Of a DNA stretch of 64,000 bases, positions 53,004 through 62,912 are shown in pieces. The stretch lies in NCBI RefSeq assembly GCF_009711055.1, contig NZ_WMJY01000009.1, positions 47,263 through 111,262 on the forward strand, written 5' to 3'. The DNA is from Myroides pelagicus. GTDB taxonomy: Bacteria > Bacteroidota > Bacteroidia > Flavobacteriales > Flavobacteriaceae. Positions within the stretch are counted from its first letter, which is position 1, and the number at the start of each line of letters is the position of its first letter. Made by a program: the position numbers and the translations under genes. The notes beneath the pieces are model-generated. The model worked only from the letters and a program-made list of their open reading frames with translations, was not told where the DNA came from and ran no database searches.

Positions 53004-54137
53004 CTATACTACTTTTAAATAAGCATACGCATAAGAAAAACGACCACTTTCTGGAACAGATAACATAATACGATCACCTGATTTTAACTTACCTGAATTC
53101 ATCAACTCTTCTAACATTAGGTAAATAGAGGCAGACCCTACATTACCTACGCGTTTTAAATTCATAAACCACTTGTCTTTTGTTATTTCTAGCCCTGCTT
53201 CAGCAAACATAGCATAAAGATTATCGACAAAGTAATGTGAAGAAACATGAGGTAAAAAATAATCAATATCAGCTGGTGTAATATTATGTTTTTCCATCGT
53301 CTGTCTCATGCTATCAACACCTCTTCCTAAAATATTTTCATTAAGTACTTTAACATCTTGCTTTAAAGAAAATACTGATTCTGTTAACCATTCACTAGCT
53401 GTGTAATCACTCCACGGTTTGAGTGAACCATCCTCTAACTTGTCTCCTCCTGCATACATACACGCTTCCAATTCATAGGCATAAGAATAAGCATCCATCC
53501 ACAAGATTTCCAAAGAGGTCGTTTCTCTAGGTTTATCTTCTAGCAATAAAGCTGCCGCACCATCAGATAACATCCATCTCAAGAAGTCCTTCTTAAAAGC
53601 AATAATAGGTGTTTGTTCAAGCTCTTTTAAGCTATCTACTTCTGCCTCAAATCGATCCGCTTTCATCCACGAAGACACACGTTCAGAACCTGTACAAACT
53701 GCATTATTAGAATCGCCAGCCTTCACAGACAGATAACCATACTTCAATGCGCTCATACCTGAGCAACAAACGCCAGAAGCAGAGTTAAGTTCTATAGACT
53801 TAGTCTTCATCAACCCGTGTACCATTGCTGCATGAGAAGGCAATAAATGATCCGGTGTTGAAGTACCACATGATAAGACCTCTATATCTGATAAAGTGAA
53901 TTGTTCATCACATAATCCCTTAATCGACTCCAGTGTAAGATCACTATTGTTATGCGTTGCAATACCTTCATTATCGATAGCATAATATCGCTGTTTGATA
54001 CCATTATTACGCAATACAATACGTCTAGCTTTTGATTCTTTATTGTCAATTTTACCTAATTTCGCTTCCATCTCATCATTGCTAACAGCGGCATTTGGTA
54101 AAAACTTTGCACTCTTGGTTATATATACTTTACTCAT
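53004..54137 (-). CDS. darB: DarB-type ketosynthase III
   Basis: DarB couples two beta-ketoacyl chains to the cyclohexenone precursor of dialkylresorcinols. The 377 residues have the FabH-like fold with the nucleophile in SASGVCCSGM (Cys at about 125). The later histidine is in DYFLPHVSSHY, and the Asn-containing segment is NLKRVGNVGSAS. It directly follows darA in the operon, the pairing that identifies the dialkylresorcinol route. Confidence 0.9.
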   Translation of the reverse strand: MSKVYITKSAKFLPNAAVSNDEMEAKLGKIDNKESKARRIVLRNNGIKQRYYAIDNEGIATHNNSDLTLESIKGLCDEQFTLSDIEVLSCGTSTPDHLLPSHAAMVHGLMKTKSIELNSASGVCCSGMSALKYGYLSVKAGDSNNAVCTGSERVSSWMKADRFEAEVDSLKELEQTPIIAFKKDFLRWMLSDGAAALLLEDKPRETTSLEILWMDAYSYAYELEACMYAGGDKLEDGSLKPWSDYTASEWLTESVFSLKQDVKVLNENILGRGVDSMRQTMEKHNITPADIDYFLPHVSSHYFVDNLYAMFAEAGLEITKDKWFMNLKRVGNVGSASIYLMLEELMNSGKLKSGDRIMLSVPESGRFSYAYAYLKVV

Positions 54138-54145
54138 AGTAGTAA

Positions 54146-55048
54146 CTAATCTATTCCTTGAAAATATTTTTCATCTTTCTTAATCCTTCTGTAATTAAAA
54201 GGATACAATAACAGATGAATAATATGCACGATAGGCGACACTAGCCAAATCGCTATAAATAAATAATAATTAAATATTTTTAGTAGTGTTTTTCTATTTC
54301 TACTATTATAGATCAACGTTGACCATACCTTGAAAATTCTATTAGCCTTCTTATCCATAGAAACAAGAAAATGACGTACCTCTACTGCTCCTAAAGATAC
54401 TAAATCACGTTGCATATCTAAATATTTATCCTTAGATAAATAATCTTTTATAATCACTCCAAAGCGATCACTATTTTGTATTTCTTCCTCGGATATACCA
54501 GCTTTAGGCAAAAAGCCCCATACTTTACGTTGCTTACCACTAAACATCCAATCAACAATCGTAATTACACTAACGAGATTAATATGTCTATCAACTAAAG
54601 CTATATTTCCAACTAATGATCCTTTAACTTCTTTCAAAAGACCTTTAACTTTCTCTTGAGCCATTACCCACATATTACGACTACCACTCACTGTCACTAC
54701 AGGAGTATCTCTGAAAATAGTCTGCGCATAGGCACTCTTTAAAAAAGAGTTAATTGGAATAGAAGGGGATAAGTACCAAACTTGATAACCTAATATTATC
54801 AAATCATACCTTGTATTTAATATCTCATCAGGTGGTGATAATACAGTTTGAGGTATTTGTTTAAACGATTCTGGAAAAGCATTAAAGAATGCTTCCTTTT
54901 CCCAAGGAAAGGAGAAATCTTGTTCTAATTGTATTTGATAGTAAGTAACCTCAATATCACCACTCTCTCTAATAGGTTCAGTTAAACGGTCTAAGACACG
55001 CTTCAACTGTCCTGACTGAGAGTAATATAAAACAAGTACTTTTTTCAT
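54146..55048 (-). CDS. darA: DarA-type dialkylresorcinol-condensing enzyme
   Basis: DarA aromatises the DarB product to a dialkylresorcinol. The 300 residues start with a flavodoxin-like fold, VLVLYYSQSGQLKRVLDRL. They carry the family features FPWEKEAFFNAFPES and GYQVWYLSPSIPINSF, with a C-terminal hydrophobic part (about 255-285). It lies 8 bases upstream of darB. This pair provides the resorcinol half of flexirubin. Confidence 0.9.
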   Translation of the reverse strand: MKKVLVLYYSQSGQLKRVLDRLTEPIRESGDIEVTYYQIQLEQDFSFPWEKEAFFNAFPESFKQIPQTVLSPPDEILNTRYDLIILGYQVWYLSPSIPINSFLKSAYAQTIFRDTPVVTVSGSRNMWVMAQEKVKGLLKEVKGSLVGNIALVDRHINLVSVITIVDWMFSGKQRKVWGFLPKAGISEEEIQNSDRFGVIIKDYLSKDKYLDMQRDLVSLGAVEVRHFLVSMDKKANRIFKVWSTLIYNSRNRKTLLKIFNYYLFIAIWLVSPIVHIIHLLLYPFNYRRIKKDEKYFQGID

Positions 55049-55054
55049 ATGTTA

Positions 55055-55936
55055 CTATTTACTATCTGAATTCCAAAAATCATAATAGTTAAACCACTGC
55101 AATGGATACTCTTTTACAATTTGAGTAACACTTTCACAATAGGATTTTAATAGATGTTGTGCATCTCTATGTTTTACCTCTACACGTCTAGTGTAAAGAT
55201 GATAATGTAATTTTGATTCCTTCATTACGTAGACGTAAGCTACAGGAACCTTCATACGAGAAGCAATGCTAAAAGGACCAGCTGGAAAAACAGCTTGTTC
55301 GCCCAAAAACTCCTCTACTAATACTTTTGTTCCTGGAAAATATCTATCTCCTGTGAAACAAATTATTTCATTATTTGACAAACAATTATTAATCTCAAAT
55401 ATATGAGACAGATCATCTTTTACAATGATGAACTTAAGGTTTGTCTTTATAGAAATACGCTCAAAATATTCTTTAATAAATGAGTGCTCTCTATCGGTAG
55501 TTACCAAGTTAATCTGGCAATCAAAATCAATATCCGCAAAAAAATACTCTGCTACTTCAAAGTTTCCAACATGGGCGCTAATCAATATAGCACCTCTTTT
55601 TTCTGCTAATAGCTGTTTTAATATTTCTATACCGTCAAACTCGTAAGTAAAACGATTTCGTAAGCCTAAAGAAATAGCTGTCTTATCAATCAAAACTTGT
55701 CCAAATCTAAAATAACTCATATACATCATACCCCATGTCTTCAGTATTGAATAGCCCTGTCTCTTATGTAAATAGTAGAACAGTGCATTATTAGATTTCC
55801 AAGCTGTCATTAAATAATAAAAAGCTACGAATACTAAAACACTATAAGCTGTTCTAATACCGAGCTTTTTTATACAAAAAACAAATATTTTATATCCTAA
55901 AAGTGTCCCTTTAGATTTACCTTGCCATTGTGTCAT
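55055..55936 (-). CDS. LpxL/HtrB-like lysophospholipid acyltransferase
   Basis: The 293 residues have N-terminal hydrophobic segments and the LpxL-type catalytic motif HX4E in SAHVGNFEVAE (H122, E127), followed by GDRYFPGTKV. It should transfer an acyl chain from ACP to a hydroxyl at the inner membrane. In aryl-polyene clusters an equivalent acyltransferase is present. Here it could esterify the pigment or its lipid anchor (inference). Confidence 0.87.
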   Translation of the reverse strand: MTQWQGKSKGTLLGYKIFVFCIKKLGIRTAYSVLVFVAFYYLMTAWKSNNALFYYLHKRQGYSILKTWGMMYMSYFRFGQVLIDKTAISLGLRNRFTYEFDGIEILKQLLAEKRGAILISAHVGNFEVAEYFFADIDFDCQINLVTTDREHSFIKEYFERISIKTNLKFIIVKDDLSHIFEINNCLSNNEIICFTGDRYFPGTKVLVEEFLGEQAVFPAGPFSIASRMKVPVAYVYVMKESKLHYHLYTRRVEVKHRDAQHLLKSYCESVTQIVKEYPLQWFNYYDFWNSDSK

Positions 55937-55941
55937 TGGAA

Positions 55942-56190
55942 CTACTTTTCAGCCACTTTTGTTTCTATAAGTGTATAAAAATCTTGAAATGTTACAGTAC
56001 TTGCAAAATCAGCTTCCACTAATTTCACACCAAAATTTGACTCAATCAAAACAACTAAGTCTACATAATCTAAACTATCCAAATCAAGACTTTCTTTTAA
56101 ATTATTATCACTAGCAATAACATCCTCATCAACTTCAAATTCTTCAATTAAAATTTGATTAATCTTTTCTAAAATCTCCTCGTGGTTCAT
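55942..56190 (-). CDS. Acyl carrier protein
   Basis: The 82 residues hold the phosphopantetheine site in LDLDSLDYVDL (Ser39). This is the second ACP of the cluster, differing from the one at 46231, so each may serve one half of the pigment. It lies 2 bases from the ketosynthase gene upstream. Confidence 0.92.
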   Translation of the reverse strand: MNHEEILEKINQILIEEFEVDEDVIASDNNLKESLDLDSLDYVDLVVLIESNFGVKLVEADFASTVTFQDFYTLIETKVAEK

Positions 56191-56192
56191 TT

Positions 56193-57416
56193 TTATTTAT
56201 ATTTTTTAACTACTAATGCTGAATTTGTTCCACCAAATCCAAAAGAATTAGACAAATATATATCAAATTTTTTATCTAAGGTTTGGTTCGTAATATTTAA
56301 TCTACTCGAATCCTCATCAGCATTTTCAAAGTTTATATTCGGAGCTATAAAATCGTTATTCATCATCAACGTAGAATAGACAATCTCTGATGCTCCAGCC
56401 ATCCAACACTCGTGTCCTGTCAATGATTTTGTCGAACTAACCACTGGTGAATATCCTTTAAATACTTCGTGTATAGCTTTTGCTTCATTAGCATCACCTA
56501 ACGGAGTTGAAGTCGCATGAGCATTAATATATCCTATATCATCTATAGCTATACCTGCTTGTACAATTGCTTTTTTCATCGCAGTTGCAGGTCCATCTAC
56601 ATTAGGAGTTGAAATATGACCACCATTTGATGAGAAGCTATACCCCATTACTTCAGCTAATATAGTTGCACCGCGTTTTACAGCAGATTCATAGCTCTCT
56701 AAAATAACAGTAGCGCCTCCACCACTCGGTACTAATCCATTGCGATTAGCATCAAATGGCCTAGAAGCTTTATCTGGAGATACTCCTTCTTCTGCAAAAA
56801 CTCCTAATCCATCAAAACTAGCCATTGCATACGGATTAATTTCTTGTGCACCACCACAGATCACAATATCTTGTAATCCTCCTTTAATCATCAAATAGCC
56901 TAATCCTATTGCATGAGAGCCACTAGCGCATGCAGCACTAATAGTCATATTTATACCTCTCAATTTAAAGATAGTTGATAAATTCATGGTTACTGTTGAA
57001 TTCATAGACTTAAAGATAGCCCCTGAACCAATTAACGCGGTATCTTTTTTCTCTCTAAAAATATCTGTAGCTTCAATTACGGCTTTTGATACACTGTCAT
57101 TTCCATATAAAACACCAACTTCATGTTGCTCTAAATAAGCATCTGTAATACCCGCATTCTTTAATGCTTCAACCGTTGCTACATAAGCATATTCTGTCTC
57201 TTCTCCAATTGATACACGTTGTCTTCTACTAAGTTCAATTTTTAAATCTGGACGAGGAACCATACCTGTATAAGCAGATCGAAACCCCATATCATGGCGT
57301 TCTTGATCATAGATAATACCCGATTTACCCGTATAAAGAGATTGTTTTACTTCATCTAAGTTTAGTCCTAGACAAGAATAAATCCCCATACCTGTAATAA
57401 CTACTCTATTCTCCAT
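56193..57416 (-). CDS. Beta-ketoacyl-ACP synthase (FabF-like)
   Basis: The 407 residues are a complete KAS: SAACASGSHAIG with Cys163, NAHATSTPLGD and LTGHECWMAG for the histidines, and a NSFGFGGTN C-terminus. It is grouped with an ACP and a FabG, as in aryl-polyene loci, and probably drives polyene elongation. Confidence 0.92.
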   Translation of the reverse strand: MENRVVITGMGIYSCLGLNLDEVKQSLYTGKSGIIYDQERHDMGFRSAYTGMVPRPDLKIELSRRQRVSIGEETEYAYVATVEALKNAGITDAYLEQHEVGVLYGNDSVSKAVIEATDIFREKKDTALIGSGAIFKSMNSTVTMNLSTIFKLRGINMTISAACASGSHAIGLGYLMIKGGLQDIVICGGAQEINPYAMASFDGLGVFAEEGVSPDKASRPFDANRNGLVPSGGGATVILESYESAVKRGATILAEVMGYSFSSNGGHISTPNVDGPATAMKKAIVQAGIAIDDIGYINAHATSTPLGDANEAKAIHEVFKGYSPVVSSTKSLTGHECWMAGASEIVYSTLMMNNDFIAPNINFENADEDSSRLNITNQTLDKKFDIYLSNSFGFGGTNSALVVKKYK

Positions 57417-57419
57417 TTA

Positions 57420-58151
57420 TTATGAATATATTCCTCCATTAATATTAATAACCTCTCCTGTAATATATCCTGCTTTATCAGAGGCCAAAAAACCAACTAA
57501 GTCAGCTACTTCTTCTGCCTTTCCAAAGCGATTGGCCGGTATCATTTTCACTAATTCCTTTTGGTCTAATTCTGCAGTCATATCAGACTCTATAAATCCA
57601 GGTGCAACTGCATTTACAGTAATATTTCTTTTTGCAACTTCTTGAGCTAACGCTTTTGTAGCTCCAATTACTCCAGCTTTAGCTGCAGAATAATTTGTTT
57701 GGCCAGCAGTACCTTTTACACCAGAAACAGACACAATATTAATTACACGCCCATATCTATTGCGTAACATTTTTTGAATAAAAAACTGTGTCACATTGTA
57801 AAAACCATTTAGACTCGTCTGCAAAACACTATTCCAATCTGTTAATGGCATCCACATAAACAATCCGTCTTTGGTAATTCCAGCATTGTTAACAATTACT
57901 TCTACCACAGCAGAAGGATTATTATCCATCCATTGGGTTAATGCAGTCACTACACTCAAATTATCACTAACGTCAAAAGAGATTACTTCTCCTGTAGCAC
58001 CGAGATTTTCAATTTCTGTTAACGTCTCTAGAGCTGCCTCTTTATTTGATTGATAATTAATTAATATATGATATTTTTTATCTACCGCTAGACGCTTACA
58101 TATTGCTCTACCTATTCCTCTTGATCCTCCTGTTACTATAGCAGTCTTCAT
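57420..58151 (-). CDS. fabG: 3-oxoacyl-ACP reductase
   Basis: FabG reduces beta-ketoacyl-ACP with NADPH. The 243 residues have TGGSRGIGRAI, the NNAG motif in VIVNNAGITKDGL, the catalytic Ser-Tyr-Lys in IVSVSGVKG and YSAAK, and GYITGEVININGG at the end. It works with the neighbouring ketosynthase and dehydratases. Confidence 0.94.
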   Translation of the reverse strand: MKTAIVTGGSRGIGRAICKRLAVDKKYHILINYQSNKEAALETLTEIENLGATGEVISFDVSDNLSVVTALTQWMDNNPSAVVEVIVNNAGITKDGLFMWMPLTDWNSVLQTSLNGFYNVTQFFIQKMLRNRYGRVINIVSVSGVKGTAGQTNYSAAKAGVIGATKALAQEVAKRNITVNAVAPGFIESDMTAELDQKELVKMIPANRFGKAEEVADLVGFLASDKAGYITGEVININGGIYS

Positions 58152-58157
58152 ATACTT

Positions 58158-59288
58158 TTACTTCTTATTAAATAATTCTAAATTGTCATACCATGTATTT
58201 CCTAATACATTTCCTTTAGTATCTATAAATCCCCACTTTTTATTTTTCTTTACTCTTGCTACTCCTTCAAAAAATCCTTTTTCTTGAGTCGTAAAAGAAA
58301 AATTAAAAGCTGTAATATCATATTCAAACGGAATCACTACGGTTCCCTTAGTATCTATAAACCCCCATTTATGGCTCTTCACAGCGGCTAATCCGTCTTC
58401 AGAAAACGCTACTGCATCATCGTATTTAAACGAAATAACTCTTTCGTTCTTAGCGTTTATAAATCCCCATTTTCTACCTGTACGAACAGCTAATAAATCA
58501 CCGTGACCTTGACGTATATCTTCATAGATTGAAGGTATAATCCATTCTTGTTTATCATTAACCACTCCCCAAGTCTTACCATTCCTAACTATTACTTGAT
58601 TAGAGTTTTCTATATCTTGTATTTTATCTGCTCCTTCTATCACCTTAAACTCACCATTATCTATCACACCAAAGCTGTCATTGTACTTAGCCCAAACATA
58701 TCCATCAATAATAAAGTGTCCTATCTCCTCATACTTGGTAGGTATAACCTCATTTCCTTTAACATCTATAATTCCCCATTTGTTATTCAAAGCCACTTTT
58801 GCATATCCATTTACAAAAGGCCTAATTACGTCATATTTAGGATCTAATACTACTTCTCCAAATTGGTCTATAAGACCAACTCTCCTATTGCTCTTGTAAA
58901 TAGCTACTCCTTCAGGTGCAAATTCATATAATTTGTCTGCGCCCTTAACATTCACCTCATTTCCCTCTTTATTTATGTAAATATTATCACCGTTCATTGA
59001 AACAATAGCCATTCCTCCAACAAAATCATTAGCTCTTTTAAATATTGGATCAATTACAAATTTTCCTGAAGAATCAATATATCCCCACATCTTTCCTGAA
59101 TAAGTCACTGCCGCTAATCCATCAGAAAAGCTTTTCCCATTGGAATACACAGGATCAATAACTACTTCTCCTGATTTATTGATGAAACCAACTTTACCAT
59201 CTTTTTTAAACATTGCTAAATCTTGAGCATAACAACTTAAAACAAAACATGATAATGATAATCCTAATGTAATTACAAATTTTTTCAT
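58158..59288 (-). CDS. Secreted WG-repeat protein
   Basis: The 376 residues have a signal peptide (about 1-21, ending CYA) and about ten WG repeats, each with a KWGFIDTKGNVVIP-like core and a variable spacer. WG repeats make beta-propeller-like binding folds. No enzyme motif is visible. It sits between fabG (6 bases) and the ammonia-lyase gene (60 bases), an odd place for such a protein in a pigment operon. Confidence 0.88.
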   Translation of the reverse strand: MKKFVITLGLSLSCFVLSCYAQDLAMFKKDGKVGFINKSGEVVIDPVYSNGKSFSDGLAAVTYSGKMWGYIDSSGKFVIDPIFKRANDFVGGMAIVSMNGDNIYINKEGNEVNVKGADKLYEFAPEGVAIYKSNRRVGLIDQFGEVVLDPKYDVIRPFVNGYAKVALNNKWGIIDVKGNEVIPTKYEEIGHFIIDGYVWAKYNDSFGVIDNGEFKVIEGADKIQDIENSNQVIVRNGKTWGVVNDKQEWIIPSIYEDIRQGHGDLLAVRTGRKWGFINAKNERVISFKYDDAVAFSEDGLAAVKSHKWGFIDTKGTVVIPFEYDITAFNFSFTTQEKGFFEGVARVKKNKKWGFIDTKGNVLGNTWYDNLELFNKK

Positions 59289-59348
59289 AGCGAATTAATT
59301 TATATTGACTTATACCACCTTATCCTTTCTTTAAAAAATATAGGTATT

Positions 59349-60866
59349 TTACTTTTTTAAATAATCTTTTACTTTTTGTAAATAAGGATACATTACTACA
59401 TCTTCTGCAAATGTAGGAATGATCATACGTACCTCATTATACCATTCTTGTGTAGATAAAGATAACTTTTCTTTACAATTCAAAGCATCAATTGCTTGTG
59501 CCAAGGTAATCATCTGTATTGAAAGCACTTCAAAACTGTTTTCTATTACCTTATCACACAGCACTGCAGCATTTGTACCCATGCTTACGATATCTTGATT
59601 ATCATTGTTATTTGGGATACTATGTACATACATCGAAGTCGATAAAGTTTGACATTCAGCTGTGGTAGAAGTTGCTGTGAACTGGACACCTTGCATTCCA
59701 AAATTAAATCCTAATTTGCCTAGATTGACAAATGGAGGTAATAATTCATTGATTTTAGCATTTAAAAGATAATTCAACTGTCTCTCCGACAACATCGTTA
59801 ACCTTGTAATAACTAACTTCAATTTATCCATTTCTAAAGAAACGTAATCACCGTGGAAATTACCTCCATGGTATACCTGTTTTGTTTCTAAATCAACTAC
59901 TGGATTATCATTTGCTGAATTAATCTCATTTTCTAAGACCTTCTTAACTTCCATTATCGTGTCATAAACAGGTCCTAATATTTGAGGTACACAACGAATA
60001 GAATAATACTCTTGTACTTTATCTTTAAATATACTTTCTTGATTCTCTCCCGTATATAGATGCTCATCACGTTTACGTACCATTTTACTAGTCACTAAAG
60101 TTTCGCGCATAGCTTTAGCTATAAACTGTTGACCTATATGCTTTTTCGCATGGTTTAACTCAACAGAATAGTGGTCATCATAAGCACTTACTATTTCGTT
60201 AATAGCACATGACATTTTAATAGACCAATCTAATAGACGGTTAGCATTACTCCAATTTAAAATTCCAATACCAGTCATTACAGAAGTACCATTCATCAAT
60301 GAAATTCCTTCTCTAATACGTATTTCAATAGGTTGTAATCCTTCTATTTCAAAAACTTCTTTTGTACTTCTACGCTCTCCTTTATAGAACACTTCTCCTT
60401 CACCAATTAACACCAAAGCTAAATGAGCAAGCTGTACTAAATCACCACTTGCACCAACACTTCCATGGGCAAAAATAAGTGGCGTAATCTGACGATCTAG
60501 TAGTTCTTTCATCAGTTTAATTACCGATAGATTTACTCCAGAATAACCCAAAGATAAAGTATTCAATCGTGCCAAAATAGCAGCACGTACTTGTTCTATA
60601 GAAAGTGGTATTCCAATACCTGAAGCATGACTTCTAATTAAATTATATTGTAATTGTATACATTCTTCCTCTTGTATTCTATATTGAGCCATCGGACCGA
60701 ATCCAGTATTTACTCCATAAATTACTTTATTTTTAGAGAAATCTGACAAAAAAGAGAAGCTATTCTCTACACGTGTAACTAATTCATCAGATAGTATAAT
60801 ATTCTTATTATCACTTAAGATAGCAATAAAATTATCTAAGGTTAAGAAGTCTTTTAAAACACTCAT
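59349..60866 (-). CDS. Tyrosine ammonia-lyase (aromatic amino-acid lyase)
   Basis: This MIO-type lyase removes ammonia from tyrosine to give 4-coumarate, the starter of the flexirubin polyene. The 505 residues carry the MIO-forming ASG (139-141) in GASGDL, catalytic Tyr50 in YGVNTGFGPMA and the selectivity segment LIRSHASG. The segment agrees with the well-studied Flavobacterium johnsoniae tyrosine lyase as I remember it (LIRSHSSG), not with typical histidases. Databases may call it HutH. It is the first gene of the upper minus-strand operon. Confidence 0.88.
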   Translation of the reverse strand: MSVLKDFLTLDNFIAILSDNKNIILSDELVTRVENSFSFLSDFSKNKVIYGVNTGFGPMAQYRIQEEECIQLQYNLIRSHASGIGIPLSIEQVRAAILARLNTLSLGYSGVNLSVIKLMKELLDRQITPLIFAHGSVGASGDLVQLAHLALVLIGEGEVFYKGERRSTKEVFEIEGLQPIEIRIREGISLMNGTSVMTGIGILNWSNANRLLDWSIKMSCAINEIVSAYDDHYSVELNHAKKHIGQQFIAKAMRETLVTSKMVRKRDEHLYTGENQESIFKDKVQEYYSIRCVPQILGPVYDTIMEVKKVLENEINSANDNPVVDLETKQVYHGGNFHGDYVSLEMDKLKLVITRLTMLSERQLNYLLNAKINELLPPFVNLGKLGFNFGMQGVQFTATSTTAECQTLSTSMYVHSIPNNNDNQDIVSMGTNAAVLCDKVIENSFEVLSIQMITLAQAIDALNCKEKLSLSTQEWYNEVRMIIPTFAEDVVMYPYLQKVKDYLKK

Positions 60867-60982
60867 TATTAATCTATTAATATTTTTTGATTAAATGCTT
60901 TCAAGTATTGAATAATGTCAATAAATTTGATAGTCATATTTTTAAGGCAAATTTAAAACTATTAACACAATAACCATATAAA

Positions 60983-62227
60983 ATGTTAATTGAAAATGTC
61001 GATATTTTAGTAATCGGAGCAGGACCATCAGGTAGTGTAGCAGCAAGTTACCTACACAAGAAAGGTGTTAACGTAAAAGTAGTTGAGAAGACTAAATTCC
61101 CTCGCATAGTTGTTGGCGAAAGTCTTATTCCTCGAGTAATGGACCATTTTGCAGAAGCAGACTTGTTTTCATCACTGGATCAATTGGGTTTTCAAAAGAA
61201 ACCGGGTGCCCGATTTATTCGTGGAAATGATATTTGTATTTTTGATTTTAGTAACAAATTTTCCGAAGGTTGGGATTGGACATGGCAAATTCCACGTGCT
61301 GACTTTGACTTAGCTATAGCTAATGAAATGATAAAAAAAGGAGTCGATTTAGAGTTTGAATCAGAAGTTACTCATATCGAATTTCAAGGTACTGAATCAA
61401 TCACCACAGTTATAGACAAAAATAAACAAGAAAAGAAAATACGTGCAAAGTTCTTAATTGACGCGAGTGGATATGGACGTGTATTACCTCGTTTATTAAA
61501 ATTAGATGCTGCTTCTAAACTTAGTCCACATTCAGCTATTTTTAGTCATATAAAAGATGTACGTAGACCAAATGGAATAGAGGGTACACAAATCTCGTTT
61601 GATATTTTAGAAACTAAAGTTTGGCTATGGGTTATTCCATTTTCTAATGAAAATACTAGTGTTGGTATTGTTGGACCAACGAACTTTATTGAAGCACTAT
61701 CAACAAATAATTCAGCTAAAGAGGCATTAGAAAAAGCCATCTCTTTATCGGACTTCTACATTAATAGATTTGGAAATCTACCATTTGAATTTGCTCCTAT
61801 AAAACTATCGAATTATTCCATCAGTGTAAGCAAAATGTTTGGAGATGGATATGTATTAACTGGAAATAGCACTGAATTCTTAGATCCAGTTTTTTCGTCT
61901 GGTGTTTGTTTTGCTACTGAATCTGGTATGCTCGCTGCAAAATTAGCCATAAAACAAATCAATGGACAAGAAGTTAATTGGCAAAAGGAATATAGTGATT
62001 ACATGAACAAAGGAATTGATGTATTCACTACTTATATACAAGAATGGTACACGGGAAATCTACAAGAACTATTTTTCCACCAACCAGAAAACCCTGATGT
62101 AAAGAGAAAAATATGCTCTGTCTTAGCCGGCTATGTATGGGATGATGAAAATCCATTTGTAAAAAAGCACGATAAGGTAATCCGAAATATGGCTCACCTC
62201 ATAAAAATGGAAAAAGATAATAAATAA
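60983..62227 (+). CDS. Flavin-dependent halogenase-like oxidoreductase
   Basis: The 414 residues start with the FAD-binding GAGPSG (12-17) and KFPRIVVGESLIP. The halogenase motif WxWxIP occurs as WLWVIP (214-219), and a second one as WTWQIP (99-104). The candidate catalytic lysine lies in FQKKPGARF (Lys72/73), as in phenol-type, carrier-bound-substrate halogenases. It may chlorinate the phenol end of flexirubin, or be a related hydroxylase. It is divergent from the lyase gene and ends in its own terminator. Confidence 0.82.
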   Translation: MLIENVDILVIGAGPSGSVAASYLHKKGVNVKVVEKTKFPRIVVGESLIPRVMDHFAEADLFSSLDQLGFQKKPGARFIRGNDICIFDFSNKFSEGWDWTWQIPRADFDLAIANEMIKKGVDLEFESEVTHIEFQGTESITTVIDKNKQEKKIRAKFLIDASGYGRVLPRLLKLDAASKLSPHSAIFSHIKDVRRPNGIEGTQISFDILETKVWLWVIPFSNENTSVGIVGPTNFIEALSTNNSAKEALEKAISLSDFYINRFGNLPFEFAPIKLSNYSISVSKMFGDGYVLTGNSTEFLDPVFSSGVCFATESGMLAAKLAIKQINGQEVNWQKEYSDYMNKGIDVFTTYIQEWYTGNLQELFFHQPENPDVKRKICSVLAGYVWDDENPFVKKHDKVIRNMAHLIKMEKDNK

Positions 62228-62302
62228 CGCTATTCTTTATGCGTAAATTACGCTAATCGCAATACTCCAAATCGTAGTGTTTTATTTAATGATCAATAGT
62301 AG

Positions 62303-62336
62303 AAAGTGTCCTTATAAAAATGAGGACACTTTTTTA
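62303..62336 (+). terminator. Terminator after the halogenase-like gene
   Basis: AAAGTGTCCT pairs perfectly with AGGACACTTT, followed by T residues. Confidence 0.88.
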
Positions 62337-62339
62337 TTT

Positions 62340-62900
62340 GAATCAACTAGTTTAAAGTTACAAGAATTATTTCCTAATATTTATATTACCCAAAAGCGCT
62401 ATACATCTACCTAAAAGATTTACTAGAAGTATCAATTACCCGATAAATAGCTATCGCCTTTCAGTAAAAGTATAGTTGACTGAAATACCTCTTCAAATAG
62501 TATAGAGTTTTTAAATTTCTCCTTTTTCCCACGCCAATTCTTAGTTTAATAAACTGACTATTATGGATAAAATTAACCTTAGTATTTCTTTAATTAATAC
62601 ACCAAAAGCTTTCTTCTTCGTCTCTCAAAAGACTCTTAAATTGGTTATTTTTTTTTTAGTTATCCAAAACAGATAATTGTATTATTAAGACATTTACAAA
62701 GTGTCTAATTAATTTAATACACAGTAGAAACCAATACAAACAATAAGAAATCTACTCTAAATACAAAACTCTAAAGATGATAATAGTCTACATAGTATTC
62801 TCAGTAAAACTGAAGAAAGTAGTTAAAGCTTACCTCTAAATAGAGTTCTAACAAAAAGTAGAAATGATAATTAAAATTACCTTAAATACTTAATATACAA
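62340..62900. other. Gene-free AT-rich stretch
   Basis: No supported gene, terminator or repeat is seen here. The base composition becomes steadily more AT-rich towards the origin-like region. Confidence 0.5.
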
Positions 62901-62912
62901 TACATTATATCG

